Assembly: GCF_003664645.1 (NCBI RefSeq)
Contig: NZ_RCHC01000022.1
Location: 1-48,081 of the forward strand
Direction of reading: 5' to 3'
Source of the DNA: Acinetobacter chengduensis
Lineage (GTDB): Bacteria > Pseudomonadota > Gammaproteobacteria > Pseudomonadales > Moraxellaceae
DNA length: 48,081 bases
The translations under genes were made by a program, and so were the position numbers. Position 1 is the stretch's first letter, and each line of letters starts with the position of its first letter. Below are positions 25,976 through 37,836 of this stretch, in pieces. The notes beneath the pieces are model-generated. The model saw nothing but the letters and a program-made list of their open reading frames with translations. It did no database searches and was not told the origin of the DNA.

Positions 25976-27355
25976 ATGCTTTGGACAGACTGCTTAAATC
26001 GCTTGCGACAAGAGCTTTCGGGAAATGTCTTTACGATGTGGATCCGTCCGTTGGTGGCTGAAGAGTCAGAAGACACTTTACGTTTATATGCACCCAATCC
26101 ATATTGGACACGTTATATACAAGAGCATCATCTCGAGTTAATTACAATTTTAGCTGAGCAGTTGTCTGAAGGTCGGGTACGTAAAGTTGAAATTCAGGTG
26201 GATTCTCGTCCTGGCGCAATTTTATCTGCCAGTGAACAGCCTGCAACAACGACAGCTGCTTTATCAGCTAGCCCAGCACCAGTTGCCAAAGCTAAAAAAG
26301 AACGCGAAGACAGCGGATCGAAACAGATTCGTAAGCGTCAATTAAACCCTTTATTTAGTTTTTCGCTATTTGTTGAAGGTCGTTCTAACCAAATGGCTGC
26401 AGAAACGTGTCGTAAAGTTCTGACGCAATTGGGTGAATCACAGCATAATCCATTATTTTTATATGGACCGACAGGTTTAGGTAAAACGCATTTAATGCAA
26501 GCTGTAGGTAATGCTTTATTGCAAGCTAAGCCGAATGCACGTGTCATGTATATGACGGCTGAAAGTTTCGTTCAAGACTTTGTTAGCTCATTACAACAAG
26601 GTAAGGTTGAAGAGTTTAAAAAGAATTGTCGTTCATTAGACTTGTTGTTGGTTGATGACATTCATTTGCTTGCAGGTAAAGAAGCTAGTTTGGTGGAGTT
26701 CTTCTATACCTTTAATGCTTTATTAGATGAATCGAAACAAATTATTTTAACTTCGGACCGTTATCCCAAAGAGCTGACTGAACTCGATCCACGTTTAGTT
26801 TCACGTTTTTCTTGGGGCTTATCTGTGGGTGTGGAACCACCAGACATTGAAACTCGAATTGAAATTTTGTTAAAAAAAGCCGAAAGCAATGATGTGGAAT
26901 TACCGCGAAATTGTGCTTTGTTTATTGCGCAGCAAGTGGTCGCCAATGTTCGTGAGCTAGAAGGTGCCTTAAACAAAGTGGTTGCGATTTCACGTTTTAA
27001 AGGTACGCCAATTGATTTGGATGTTGTGCGTGAATCTTTAAAAGATGTTTTGGCGATTCGTGCGCGTACCATCAGTACTGAAAATATTCAGCGTGTGGTA
27101 AGTGAATACTTCCGAATTCCATTAAAGGAGCTGGTTGGTCCGAAGCGTACACGTATTTATGCGCGACCTCGTCAGCTGGCGATGGGCCTTGCACGTGAGT
27201 TAACAGGGGATAGTTTCCCTGAAATTGGTATGGCTTTTGGCGGGCGTGATCACAGTACGGTGATGCATGCATGTGAAAAAGTTCAGAGCTTGCGTGAGGA
27301 AGATCCAATCTTCAATGAAGATTACAAAAACCTGTTACGCTTGCTGCAAAGCTAA
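25976..27355 (+). CDS. dnaA: Chromosomal replication initiator DnaA
   Basis: Binds DnaA boxes and opens oriC. The 459-residue protein has domain I (about 1-80, MLWTDCLNRLRQELSGNVF), a variable linker to about 120, the AAA+ domain with Walker A GPTGLGKT (164-171) and Walker B LLLVDDIH (223-230), and domain IV with the box-recognition motif GGRDHSTVMHACEKV near the C-terminus. The start is fixed by family agreement. It is likely to control its own expression through the DnaA boxes directly upstream, the nearest at 25892. dnaN follows after 112 bases. Confidence 0.97.
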   Translation: MLWTDCLNRLRQELSGNVFTMWIRPLVAEESEDTLRLYAPNPYWTRYIQEHHLELITILAEQLSEGRVRKVEIQVDSRPGAILSASEQPATTTAALSASPAPVAKAKKEREDSGSKQIRKRQLNPLFSFSLFVEGRSNQMAAETCRKVLTQLGESQHNPLFLYGPTGLGKTHLMQAVGNALLQAKPNARVMYMTAESFVQDFVSSLQQGKVEEFKKNCRSLDLLLVDDIHLLAGKEASLVEFFYTFNALLDESKQIILTSDRYPKELTELDPRLVSRFSWGLSVGVEPPDIETRIEILLKKAESNDVELPRNCALFIAQQVVANVRELEGALNKVVAISRFKGTPIDLDVVRESLKDVLAIRARTISTENIQRVVSEYFRIPLKELVGPKRTRIYARPRQLAMGLARELTGDSFPEIGMAFGGRDHSTVMHACEKVQSLREEDPIFNEDYKNLLRLLQS

Positions 27356-27467
27356 AGCATTTTTGGTTAAATTCTATTCTTGCAATGTGGCTATAACTGC
27401 CGCATAGTACACTGCTAAAAAATTAATTTTATTTGTTCTTAATCTTCAGTTTTTAGAGGAATGCATC

Positions 27468-28616
27468 GTGCGTTTAAAAATCGCGAAAGAAAACTTACTG
27501 AATGTTCTATCACATGTCGTAGGAGCGGTTGAACGTCGCCATACCCTCAACATTTTATCGAATCTTAAAATCCAAGTCACTGAGCAAGCTCTGACCATTA
27601 CAGGTTCTGACCTTGAAGTGGAACTGGTTGCATCGACTACTTTATCTGAAGGTGCATGCTTACAAGCGGGTGAGACGACAGTTCCTGCACGTAAGTTGGT
27701 GGATATCTGTAAATCATTGCCTTCAGCAGCTTTGATTGATTTGCAAATCACAGAAGATCAACGTTGTATTTTAAAATCAGGCAATAGCCGTTTTGTGTTG
27801 GGTACTTTACCTGCAGAAGACTATCCATTGTTGACCACTGAAAATACACAAGGTACAGAAGTTACCGTTACACAACGTGAATTAAAACGTTTATTTGAAA
27901 AAACAGCCTTTGCAATGGCTGTGCAAGATGTACGTTTTTACTTAACGGGTACCTTGTTGGAAATTGATCAGAATCAATTACGCGCAGTAACTACAGATGG
28001 CCACCGTTTAGCGTTGTGCGAAACGACTGCGACTTCAAATGCTACACAGTTAGTTCAAGCAATTGCACCGCGTAAGGCAGTGGGTGAGTTACAGCGTTTG
28101 TTGAGTGTTGAAGATGAACAATTGGCTTTGTTAATTGGCCGTGAATTGTTAAATGTGACTATTCGCATTCCAAGCCGCGACAAAGAACAATACGACATTA
28201 TGGTGCGTTTCACGACCAAATTGATTGATGGTAAATTCCCAGACTACCGTCGTGTGATTCCACGTGGTGGCGATAAAAATGTACGCATTGCACATGATGT
28301 ATTTAAGCAATCATTGCAACGTGTTGCGATTTTAAGTAATGAAAAACTTCGCGGTGTATTCTTACATTTTAATGAAGATTCATTGCAATTGCGTGCGAAT
28401 AACCCAGAGCAAGACGAAGCTGTTGAAGACTTAGCGATTCAATATTCAGATGCGTCGATGGAAATGTCTTTTAATGCACAGTATTTGTTAGATGTACTGA
28501 GTGTGCTTGATGGTGATGATGTGTTGATGACCATGACTGAGGCGAACCAGTCTGTATTGGTACAAGATCCATTGCATCAAGATCAGACTTACGTTGTGAT
28601 GCCAATGCGTGTTTAA
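27468..28616 (+). CDS. dnaN: DNA polymerase III beta sliding clamp
   Basis: The ring-shaped clamp that holds polymerase III on DNA. The 382-residue protein begins with a GTG codon, supported by AGAGGAA upstream and by the usual MRLKIAKENLL opening. It has three repeated clamp folds and ends in QTYVVMPMRV, the typical hydrophobic partner-binding C-terminus. No upstream in-frame ATG fits better. Cotranscription with dnaA and recF is likely. Confidence 0.97.
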   Translation: MRLKIAKENLLNVLSHVVGAVERRHTLNILSNLKIQVTEQALTITGSDLEVELVASTTLSEGACLQAGETTVPARKLVDICKSLPSAALIDLQITEDQRCILKSGNSRFVLGTLPAEDYPLLTTENTQGTEVTVTQRELKRLFEKTAFAMAVQDVRFYLTGTLLEIDQNQLRAVTTDGHRLALCETTATSNATQLVQAIAPRKAVGELQRLLSVEDEQLALLIGRELLNVTIRIPSRDKEQYDIMVRFTTKLIDGKFPDYRRVIPRGGDKNVRIAHDVFKQSLQRVAILSNEKLRGVFLHFNEDSLQLRANNPEQDEAVEDLAIQYSDASMEMSFNAQYLLDVLSVLDGDDVLMTMTEANQSVLVQDPLHQDQTYVVMPMRV

Positions 28617-28639
28617 TTAAGTTTTAGACGCCCATTTAT

Positions 28640-29722
28640 ATGCATATTACGCGTTTACATATTGAACGTGTACGGAACTTAAAAACGGTTGCACTCTCAG
28701 GATTGCAGCCGTTTAATGTCTTTTATGGCCAAAATGGTTCAGGTAAAACCTCTGTTTTGGAAGCCATTCATTTGTTAGCAACAGGGCGTTCATTTCGCAC
28801 GCATATTCCCAAAAACTATATTCAAAATACCTGTGTTGATGCCATTGTTTTTGCGCAATCTGATAGCGATAAAATCGGAATGCAAAAAATGCAAAGTGGT
28901 GAGCAGTTGATTAAGGTGAATGGTGATCTGGTTGCAACCCAAGGTCAATTGGCCAAAATCTTACCTTTACAACTGATTGATCCACAAAGTAGCGATATTA
29001 TCGATCATGGTGCAAAACCCAGACGACAAATGTTGGATTGGATGATGTTCCACGTGGAACCCGAATTTTATCCTGCTTGGCAATACTATTCACGGGCACT
29101 CAAACAACGCAATAGTTTATTAAAAGCACAGCGCAATTTAAGTCTCAGCGACCTAGAACCGTGGAACCAAATGCTGAGTGATTATGGCGAAATTTTGCAT
29201 CGCCAGCGTCAAGCTGTTGTGGAACAGTGGAAGGAATATTTACAACAAGATTTAGCACAACTGTTGCCTAATCTAGAAATTTGCATGGAATACAGTGCGG
29301 GCTTCCATAGTGAAACTGGGTTGCTCAATGATTTGACCAATTCGCATTATAAAGATTTAGAAAGGCGCTATACCGAGTATGGTCCGCATCGGGCAGATTT
29401 ACGTTTAAAAACCCCGATGGGGGATGCTGATGTGGTGCTATCGAGAGGGCAAAAAAAGCTTCTGATCATGGCGCTAAAACTATCACAGATTGCAATGCTA
29501 CATGCGTGTAATAAGGAAACTGTGGTATTATTAGATGATCTTACAGCAGAATTAGATTTAACCGCACAACAACGTTTAATTGAGCGATTAAGCCAACTTG
29601 GTAGCCAGGTTTTTATTACCACTTTAGATTGTGACTCAGTGCAACAGCACCTGCATGATTTGTCTATTTCTTATCAATTATTCAATGTTAAAGACGGTAG
29701 CGTTCAGCTTGCTGTGCAATGA
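28640..29722 (+). CDS. recF: DNA replication and repair protein RecF
   Basis: An SMC-like ATPase that loads RecA at gaps. The 360-residue protein has Walker [18 protein letters not shown] (about residues 26-42), the ABC-type signature [17 protein letters not shown] near the C-terminus, and Walker [15 protein letters not shown]. It follows dnaN by 23 bases. Within the gene, codons for the conserved stretch MFHVEP spell a parS-like site (29046-29061), so the same bases serve protein and DNA-binding roles. Confidence 0.96.
   Translation: MHITRLHIERVRNLKTVALSGLQPFNVFYGQNGSGKTSVLEAIHLLATGRSFRTHIPKNYIQNTCVDAIVFAQSDSDKIGMQKMQSGEQLIKVNGDLVATQGQLAKILPLQLIDPQSSDIIDHGAKPRRQMLDWMMFHVEPEFYPAWQYYSRALKQRNSLLKAQRNLSLSDLEPWNQMLSDYGEILHRQRQAVVEQWKEYLQQDLAQLLPNLEICMEYSAGFHSETGLLNDLTNSHYKDLERRYTEYGPHRADLRLKTPMGDADVVLSRGQKKLLIMALKLSQIAMLHACNKETVVLLDDLTAELDLTAQQRLIERLSQLGSQVFITTLDCDSVQQHLHDLSISYQLFNVKDGSVQLAVQ
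29046..29061. other. parS-like ParB-binding site inside recF
   Basis: TGTTCCACGTGGAACC matches the consensus TGTTCCACGTGGAACA at 15 of 16 positions. It encodes the conserved RecF stretch FHVEP, so coding constraint explains part but not all of the match. Distance from oriC is about 3.2 kb. Confidence 0.72.
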
Positions 29723-29762
29723 CGATTTACCCATTTTTTGGGATAGACCTATTTTTCACTAG

Positions 29763-32240
<2,478 letters not shown>

Positions 32241-32258
32241 TGTTCAATTCAAGATCTT

Positions 32259-32288
32259 AAAAAAAGCACCCTATGTGGGTGCTTTTTT
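32259..32288 (+). terminator. Intrinsic terminator of gyrB
   Basis: Stem AAAAAGCACCC / GGGTGCTTTTT with a five-base loop and a T-run; about 20 bases after the gyrB stop. Confidence 0.9.
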
Positions 32289-32406
32289 ATGCTAAATGAA
32301 TCTGATTTTGTATAAAATATAGTCATATTGGTTTTATCAAACTGACGCATTGCTGTGTCATGATGTTCTTAAAATGGGCACAATGCTGTAAAAATGAGAG
32401 GTTGAT

Positions 32407-32769
32407 ATGATGGATAATCAGTTAGAACAAATACGTGATATTTGGGTTAATGCTTTTTTTATAGGCAATTATGAGGTGCTTTTGCAGTATGAAGATGAGC
32501 ATTTTAAAGTCGTTTATGAGCAAGATGGGCGTACGGAAAGTAATTTCACACGCTATGATCGCATTGCACATGCCGTAAAAAATGGCGTGTGGAAACCTAA
32601 GAAACCAGATGTCGAATTTGAAGCTTATGAGTTTGATCGTGACCAAACAGCATGTAAAATTTTAATTGGCCTTGCCGAAAACCAGCAGCAAATACAAGAA
32701 TTATGGCAATTTGAAGAGACATGGAAAATAAAAGAATTGCGATTTTTAAAACAAAAAAGAGCAAAATAA
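32407..32769 (+). CDS. Hypothetical protein, 120 aa
   Basis: A soluble, charged protein of unknown function. The alternation of strands and helices, and the opening QIRDIWVNAFFIGNYEVLLQYEDEHF, is reminiscent of the NTF2/SnoaL-like fold, but I cannot confirm this. The C-terminus is strongly basic (KIKELRFLKQKRAK). The start could equally be the second ATG (MDNQ) three bases later; GAGAGG lies upstream. It stands between the gyrB terminator and a repeat-rich intergenic region. Presence next to gyrB is common in the genus, I believe. Confidence 0.7.
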   Translation: MMDNQLEQIRDIWVNAFFIGNYEVLLQYEDEHFKVVYEQDGRTESNFTRYDRIAHAVKNGVWKPKKPDVEFEAYEFDRDQTACKILIGLAENQQQIQELWQFEETWKIKELRFLKQKRAK

Positions 32770-32822
32770 AGCAGAAAAATCTGTGCTTACATGGATTTTT
32801 TAAGAATGATCTGTGTAAAAAT

Positions 32823-32983
32823 TGTGGATATATATAATAGTTATCCATAGAATTATTACGTGAAAAATAAAAAATATCCACAATGTGGTGGGTGATTTAA
32901 TAGAGTTTGCTGTGATTTATTTTGAATTTAAAAAATTCGAGCATTTTTGAATTTAAAACTGTGCTTGGTTTTTAAATTCAAAA
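32823..32983. repeat. Right-hand cluster: DnaA-box-like sites and three TTTGAATTTAAA motifs
   Basis: TGTGGATAT (32823-32831), TTATCCATA (32841-32849) and ATATCCACA (32874-32882) are each one base off a DnaA box. They are followed by TTTTGAATTTAAAA-type motifs at 32920-32933, 32944-32958 and 32969-32983, the last in reverse orientation. This reproduces the composition of the oriC region and of the 6-kb cluster on a smaller scale. The rest of the 403-base gap up to the yheS terminator holds no gene that I can see. Confidence 0.7.
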
Positions 32984-33107
32984 CATCCTTTCAGGGCTTA
33001 CAAGGATTGTGGGTATTTGTGCTGGAGTGTTGAACTTTAAATAGCTCAATCCAATGTTGATATTGAGTATTTATTTTAGTGAATCTTATTGTTTAGTTGA
33101 ATTAAAA

Positions 33108-33139
33108 ACCGCCGTGAAACATTAATTTCACGGCGGTTG
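33108..33139 (-). terminator. Intrinsic terminator of yheS
   Basis: Thirteen-pair stem AACCGCCGTGAAA / TTTCACGGCGGTT with a six-base loop; on the minus strand it runs into TTTTT. Confidence 0.88.
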
Positions 33140-33172
33140 CTTTGTTTTAGTTAAACTAAATAATGATTTTTA

Positions 33173-35107
33173 TTAATCAAAACTACTTTCTAATTCTTCT
33201 AATTCCATCATTAATTCAAGCATTTGCTCTTCTGCTTGTTCTAATTTAGTTTTGAGTTCAGTTTGCTCGTTCATTAACTTGAGTAAATCGTTTTTACGGC
33301 TAGCATCATATAAGCCTGCATCGCCCAGTAAATTTTCAATCTCAGTTAAGCGCGGTTGTATTTTGGCAATTTGGCTTTCACATTTTTCAATGTTTTTACG
33401 AATTGGACGAGTTTGCTCACGTCGCTGTGCTGCTTCTTTACGTTGAGCTTCTTTATCACCTTTAGAGCTCATAGGTTTATTTTGTACTTCAGATTTGATC
33501 GGGGCTACAGGCACATTTGCTGTTTTAAGCATTTCAGCACGTGCTTGACGTAACCACTCTGCATAAGCAGTTAAGTCACCATCAAATTCACGGCATTTAC
33601 CTTGATGTACCAGTAATAGCTCATCACAAACACTAGCAATCAATTGACGTTCATGCGATACCAAGACCACAGCGCCTTCAAAATCTTGTAGGGCCATGGT
33701 GAGTGCATGACGCATATCTAAATCTAAATGGTTGGTCGGTTCATCTAGAATGAGCACATTTGGACGTCGCCACACAATAAGTGCCAAGGCTAATCGAGCA
33801 CGCTCACCGCCAGAAAAGCTTTCACTTGGGGTGTCCATACGTTCACCACTAAAGCCAAAGCTACCCAAGAAGGAGCGAAGAGTTGCTTCACTGATACTTT
33901 TGCCTGCAATTCGACCCAGTTGTAACATTGGGCTGGCATGACCATCTAAGGCATCCATTTGATGTTGGGCAAAATAACCAATATTTAACAGTTCAGATGC
34001 TTTTCGTTCACCTTTAAGCAAGTTTAAATCACCCACCAAAGATTTAATCAGTGTAGATTTACCAGCACCATTCATCCCTAATAAGCCAATACGACTATTT
34101 GGCGTAATTTGTAGGCCCACATTGGTCACAATGAGTTTGTCACCATAGCCAATATCTGCATGTTCTAACTGCAACAGTGGCGAACTCATTTTAGTTGGTT
34201 CACGGAAACTGAAGGTAAACGGCGTATCTACATGTGCCGCAGAGAGTTCCTGCATACGTTCTAATTGTTTAATACGGCTTTGGGCTTGTTTGGCTTTGGT
34301 CGCTTTGGCTTTAAATCGGTCAATAAATTTTTGCAAATGTGCGCGAGCTTCTTGTTGTTTTTCAAAAGCTTGTTGTTGCTGTGCTAGGCGTTCACTGCGA
34401 GTGGTTTCAAAGGTTGAATAGTTGCCTGTATAAAGAATCAGTTCCTGATTTTCAATATGTAAAATATGGTCAGTAATTGCATCTAGAAAATCACGGTCAT
34501 GTGAAATGAGCACTAGAGTGCCTTCATAGGCTTTTAACCAATCTTCTAACCATAAAATTGCGTCTAAGTCTAAGTGGTTGGTCGGTTCATCGAGTAATAA
34601 TAGGTCTGAACGGCTCATTAAGGTACGTGCCAAGTTCAAACGCATACGCCAACCACCAGAAAAGCTTGAAACATTCAATTGAGATTGATGTTCAAAAAAG
34701 CCTAAACCTGCCATGAGCTGAGAGGCTTTAGACGGTGCAGAATAACCGCTGATTTCGTCAAAACGACCATATAGATGTGCAAGCTCGTCATTATCCAATT
34801 GTTCTGGATGTTCTAATTTGTGCTGAATATCCCAATATTCTTCATCGCCAGACAATACAAAATCGATGGCTTTCATGTCTAAGGCTTTAATTTCTTGGGC
34901 CATGTGTGCCACAGTCCAGACTGCTGGGCGGGTTAAAGAACCATTATCGGATTCAATTCCACCGAGTAGTGCAGAAAATAAAGTGGACTTACCCGCACCA
35001 TTGACACCTGTTAGGCCAATTTTCCAACCTGGGTGAAGTTGCATGGATGCTTTTTGAAATAAAACACGGCCACCGCGACGTATAGAAAGTTGGTCTAACT
35101 GAATCAT
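33173..35107 (-). CDS. yheS: ABC-F family ATPase YheS
   Basis: A soluble ribosome-associated ATPase with two ABC domains and no membrane part. The 644-residue sequence follows E. coli YheS closely: Walker A GVNGAGKST (34-42) and GMNGAGKST in the second half, signatures FSGGWRMRLNLA and FSGGERARLALA, and Walker B LLLLDEPTNHLDLDAI and VLILDEPTNHLDLDMR. The linker contains AKATKAKQAQSRIKQLERM, and the last 100 residues are a charged coiled coil. ABC-F proteins act on stalled ribosomes; some confer antibiotic protection, but the YheS branch is not known for that. It is divergent from the AdeT-like cluster. Confidence 0.94.
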   Translation of the reverse strand: MIQLDQLSIRRGGRVLFQKASMQLHPGWKIGLTGVNGAGKSTLFSALLGGIESDNGSLTRPAVWTVAHMAQEIKALDMKAIDFVLSGDEEYWDIQHKLEHPEQLDNDELAHLYGRFDEISGYSAPSKASQLMAGLGFFEHQSQLNVSSFSGGWRMRLNLARTLMSRSDLLLLDEPTNHLDLDAILWLEDWLKAYEGTLVLISHDRDFLDAITDHILHIENQELILYTGNYSTFETTRSERLAQQQQAFEKQQEARAHLQKFIDRFKAKATKAKQAQSRIKQLERMQELSAAHVDTPFTFSFREPTKMSSPLLQLEHADIGYGDKLIVTNVGLQITPNSRIGLLGMNGAGKSTLIKSLVGDLNLLKGERKASELLNIGYFAQHQMDALDGHASPMLQLGRIAGKSISEATLRSFLGSFGFSGERMDTPSESFSGGERARLALALIVWRRPNVLILDEPTNHLDLDMRHALTMALQDFEGAVVLVSHERQLIASVCDELLLVHQGKCREFDGDLTAYAEWLRQARAEMLKTANVPVAPIKSEVQNKPMSSKGDKEAQRKEAAQRREQTRPIRKNIEKCESQIAKIQPRLTEIENLLGDAGLYDASRKNDLLKLMNEQTELKTKLEQAEEQMLELMMELEELESSFD

Positions 35108-35340
35108 GAAATTAAAAACACAGCAAAAAGATGGCGCTATTCTAAAGGAAGCCTACCAAAAAACAAAAAAACCGCATCGCTTTATAGAGAAAGTTGCAAA
35201 TAGATGTAAAAACCGCGTCATTCAACAGATTTCTAGAAAATATGTGAAATCTTCTAGGTTTATTGATAGAAGTTGCTTATATTGTAAAAAAACAAGTTCA
35301 AAAAACAAACAAAATACGGCAAAAGAATAGGATGACGCGC
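35108..35340. other. Upstream region of the AdeT-like cluster
   Basis: An ATG frame starting at 35106 and running to 35330 overlaps the yheS start codon. It has a Lys-rich composition without recognisable features, and I do not accept it as a gene. AGGA at about 35329-35332 is the ribosome-binding site of the following pseudogene. Confidence 0.45.
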
Positions 35341-36356
35341 ATGCAAAAAGGATTTTTGGCATTGTCTGCAACCACAATATTAATGTGTTCCATGTCTGCA
35401 CAGGCAAAACCCACAGTTTGTGTCTTCGATTTATTAGGTAAATCGGGCGAATCTTATAAGTTGATTGAAGAATGGGCTTTAGCGAGTAAAACCTGGGGCA
35501 CAGACGTACAGCTGTCGTCTTATCAAGATGAAGCAAAATTAGATAGCGACTTTAAAGACGGCAAGTGCGATGGCTTTTATATGACCTCCATGCGTGCACG
35601 CGCCTATAACAAATTTGCAGGTTCAATTGATGCTTTAGGCGGTGTGCCCAATAATGAAATTGCTCAAAAAGCCATTAGTTACGTGCTTGATAAACGTAAT
35701 AATCGTAGATTAGTGAGTAAAGTGGGTAAAGAGACCTACGAAGTTGCGGGTATTGGTCAGATTGGTTCAGCGTATATTTTTGTGAAAGATCGTAATATGA
35801 ATCGCATTGAGCAAGTCAAAGGTAAAAAATTTGCCATTTTGCATTATGATCGCGCGCAAAAAAGTATGGTTGAACGTATTGGTGCTGTGCCTGTGATGTC
35901 AGATATCTCTAATTTTATTCGTAAATTTAATCAAAATGATGTGGATATTGTGGCTGCACCTGCTTATGCCTTTAAGCCTTTAAGCCTTTAGAAATTAGCA
36001 AAGGGCTGGGTGCGCAAGGCGCAATGATTGATTTTCCCGTGGTGAATGTGACTGCCGATTTAATTATTCGACCTGAGGCTTTTCCGGAAGGTTATGCGCA
36101 AAATTCTAGAGCATGGTTTGTGAAGCAACTGCCTAAAAGCTTTGCGATGGTCAAACGTATGGAAGCGGAAATTCCCGCTAAATATAAGGTGTCACTGACG
36201 AAAGAATCCCGTGATGAATATCAAAAAATTCTACGAGATGAGCGTATTCAACTGACTCAAATGGGCATTTATGATGCCAGTATGATGACGGTATTGAAAA
36301 AAGCACGATGTACGGTTGAGCGGACTAACTTTGAGTGTTCACTCGGTGGTGAATAG
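35341..36356 (+). pseudogene. AdeT-like periplasmic protein, copy 1, broken by an 8-bp duplication
   Basis: First of three tandem paralogues. The open frame starts at MQKGFLALS with a signal peptide (cleavage after AQA), then VCVFDLLGKSGES, but ends at 35991 after AYAFKPLSL. The cause is visible: CCTTTAAG is repeated in tandem at 35969-35976 and 35977-35984, with a third partial copy. Removing one copy restores AYAFKPLEISKGLG and joins the downstream frame (MIDFPVVNVTADLI to FECSLGGE), giving 335 residues, against 336 and 337 for the two intact neighbours. Both halves keep good conservation, so the break is recent, phase-variable, or a sequencing error. The four cysteines of the family are present. 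Confidence 0.88.
35969..35990 (+). repeat. 8-bp tandem repeat causing the frameshift
   Basis: Units CCTTTAAG at 35969-35976 and 35977-35984, then a partial CCTTTA at 35985-35990. The intact paralogues have a single unit equivalent (encoding YKPLE or FKPLE) at this point. Confidence 0.95.
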
Positions 36357-36605
36357 CCATCATGTATTTTCTTTGTAAACAATCATCTGCTTTATGCAAA
36401 TTACACTTTTCGAGAAAAGTGCTAAGTATATTGATTTAAAATATGTTTTATTTTTGAGTTGTGATTTAGGTCATCAAAATTGGCAAAAGAGGCCAAAATG
36501 ACATGAATTAATTGAGTAAATGCTCTATTTTTTTAAAAATAACTTGCTTAAACTTTGTCATGAATGGATACCCATGAACAAAAAAATCTCAAAAGGATAA
36601 ATACA

Positions 36606-37616
36606 ATGAAAAAAGCCCTCCTGTCTTTGGCAACTTTCTCTGTGATTGGTTTTGCAAGCACAGCACAAGCAGAAAAAGTAGATATTTGCGTATTCGACTT
36701 ACTAGGTAAGTCGGGTGAGTCTTTCCAAATGGCGCAAGAATGGGCGCTAGCGGCAAAAGGCTGGGGCGCAGATATTAATCTGATTGCACGTCAAGACGAA
36801 GCTGTTGCAGACAATGACTTTAAAGCTGGCAAATGTGATGGCGTGTTTATGACAGCTATGCGCGCACGCCAATACAATAAATTTGCAGGTTCAATTGATG
36901 CCCTTGGTGGTGCACCAAGCAATGAAATTGCAAAACGTGCGATTACATTTGCTTTAGACAAACGTAATGAAAGCAAAATGATTAGCAACCTAGGCGGTAA
37001 AAAATATGAAGTTGCAGGTATTGCACCTCTAGGTTCAGCTTTTATCTTTGTACGTGATAAGAGCATTGACTCGATTGAAAAAGCAGCAGGTAAGAAATTT
37101 GCAGTATTGGGCTATGACGATGCACAAAAAATTATGGTGCAACGTGTGGGTGCTCAAGCTGTCATTTCTGATGTATCTAACTTTGTGGCGAAGTTCAACA
37201 ATGGTCAGGTTGATATGGTGGGTGCGCCTGCTTATGCGTACAAACCTTTGGAAATTTATAAAGGTTTAGGTAGCAACGGCGCAATGTTTAACTTCCCAGT
37301 CCTTCAAGTGACAGCGGACTTTATTATTCGTCCTGAACAATTCCCTGCAGGTTTTGGTCAAAAATCTCGTGATTGGTTTATTCAAAACTTACCAAAAGGT
37401 TTTGCAATGATTAATCGCTTAGAAGCGGGCATTCCAGCAAAATACAAAATGAATTTAACAGCGGAAGACAAAACCAAATATCAAAAATTATTACGTGATG
37501 GCCGTATGGACATGACCAAACGTGGTATTTATGACCCAGCGATGATGAGTGTACTGAAAAAAGCACGTTGCTCTGTCGATAAAGCAAACTTCGAATGTTC
37601 ACTTGGTGGTGAATGA
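36606..37616 (+). CDS. AdeT-like periplasmic solute-binding-type protein, copy 2
   Basis: A 336-residue exported protein: signal peptide at residues 1-20 (cleavage after AQA), then ICVFDLLGKSGES, DFKAGKCDG, NKFAGSIDALGG, DMVGAPAYAYKPLEIYKGLG, and the C-terminus KKARCSVDKANFECSLGGE. There is no membrane helix after the signal, so the chain resembles a TRAP- or ABC-type substrate-binding protein. As I recall, relatives were annotated as RND-type efflux proteins AdeT1/AdeT2; this chain has no pump features. Cys pairs (CVFD/GKCD and ARC/FEC) may form disulfides. I use the ATG at 36606, after AAGGA; an upstream in-frame ATG adds 14 odd residues. No permease genes are adjacent. A terminator follows. 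Confidence 0.9.
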   Translation: MKKALLSLATFSVIGFASTAQAEKVDICVFDLLGKSGESFQMAQEWALAAKGWGADINLIARQDEAVADNDFKAGKCDGVFMTAMRARQYNKFAGSIDALGGAPSNEIAKRAITFALDKRNESKMISNLGGKKYEVAGIAPLGSAFIFVRDKSIDSIEKAAGKKFAVLGYDDAQKIMVQRVGAQAVISDVSNFVAKFNNGQVDMVGAPAYAYKPLEIYKGLGSNGAMFNFPVLQVTADFIIRPEQFPAGFGQKSRDWFIQNLPKGFAMINRLEAGIPAKYKMNLTAEDKTKYQKLLRDGRMDMTKRGIYDPAMMSVLKKARCSVDKANFECSLGGE

Positions 37617-37629
37617 TTTGATTTTTAAC

Positions 37630-37661
37630 AAAAAAGCCTAGTTATGCTAGGCTTTTTTTAA
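37630..37661 (+). terminator. Terminator after AdeT-like copy 2
   Basis: Stem AAAAAGCCTAG / CTAGGCTTTTT with a five-base loop and a seven-T run; 13 bases past the stop. It implies that copy 3 has its own promoter. Confidence 0.88.
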
Positions 37662-37836
37662 TGCTCATTTTCAGGCATTTTTGCAATTGTATCTATGATT
37701 AAATTCGAAGATGATGCAATCAAACAGTGTTAAATTTTTATGCATTGATACACATAGCGAGATGAATCAAAAACGCCATGTAGATGTAAATAAACACAAT
37801 AATGAAACGATAAAAAAAGTAACAAGGATGAAAAAA

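Noticed and set aside
35106..35330. 74-codon plus-strand frame upstream of the AdeT-like cluster
   Set aside because: It overlaps the yheS start codon, has no ribosome-binding site, and consists of Lys/Gln-rich sequence without recognisable structure.
36480..36496. TTGGC-AAAAGA-GGCCAA inverted repeat before AdeT-like copy 2 as an operator
   Set aside because: Arms of five bases are too short to support an operator call in an AT-rich gap.
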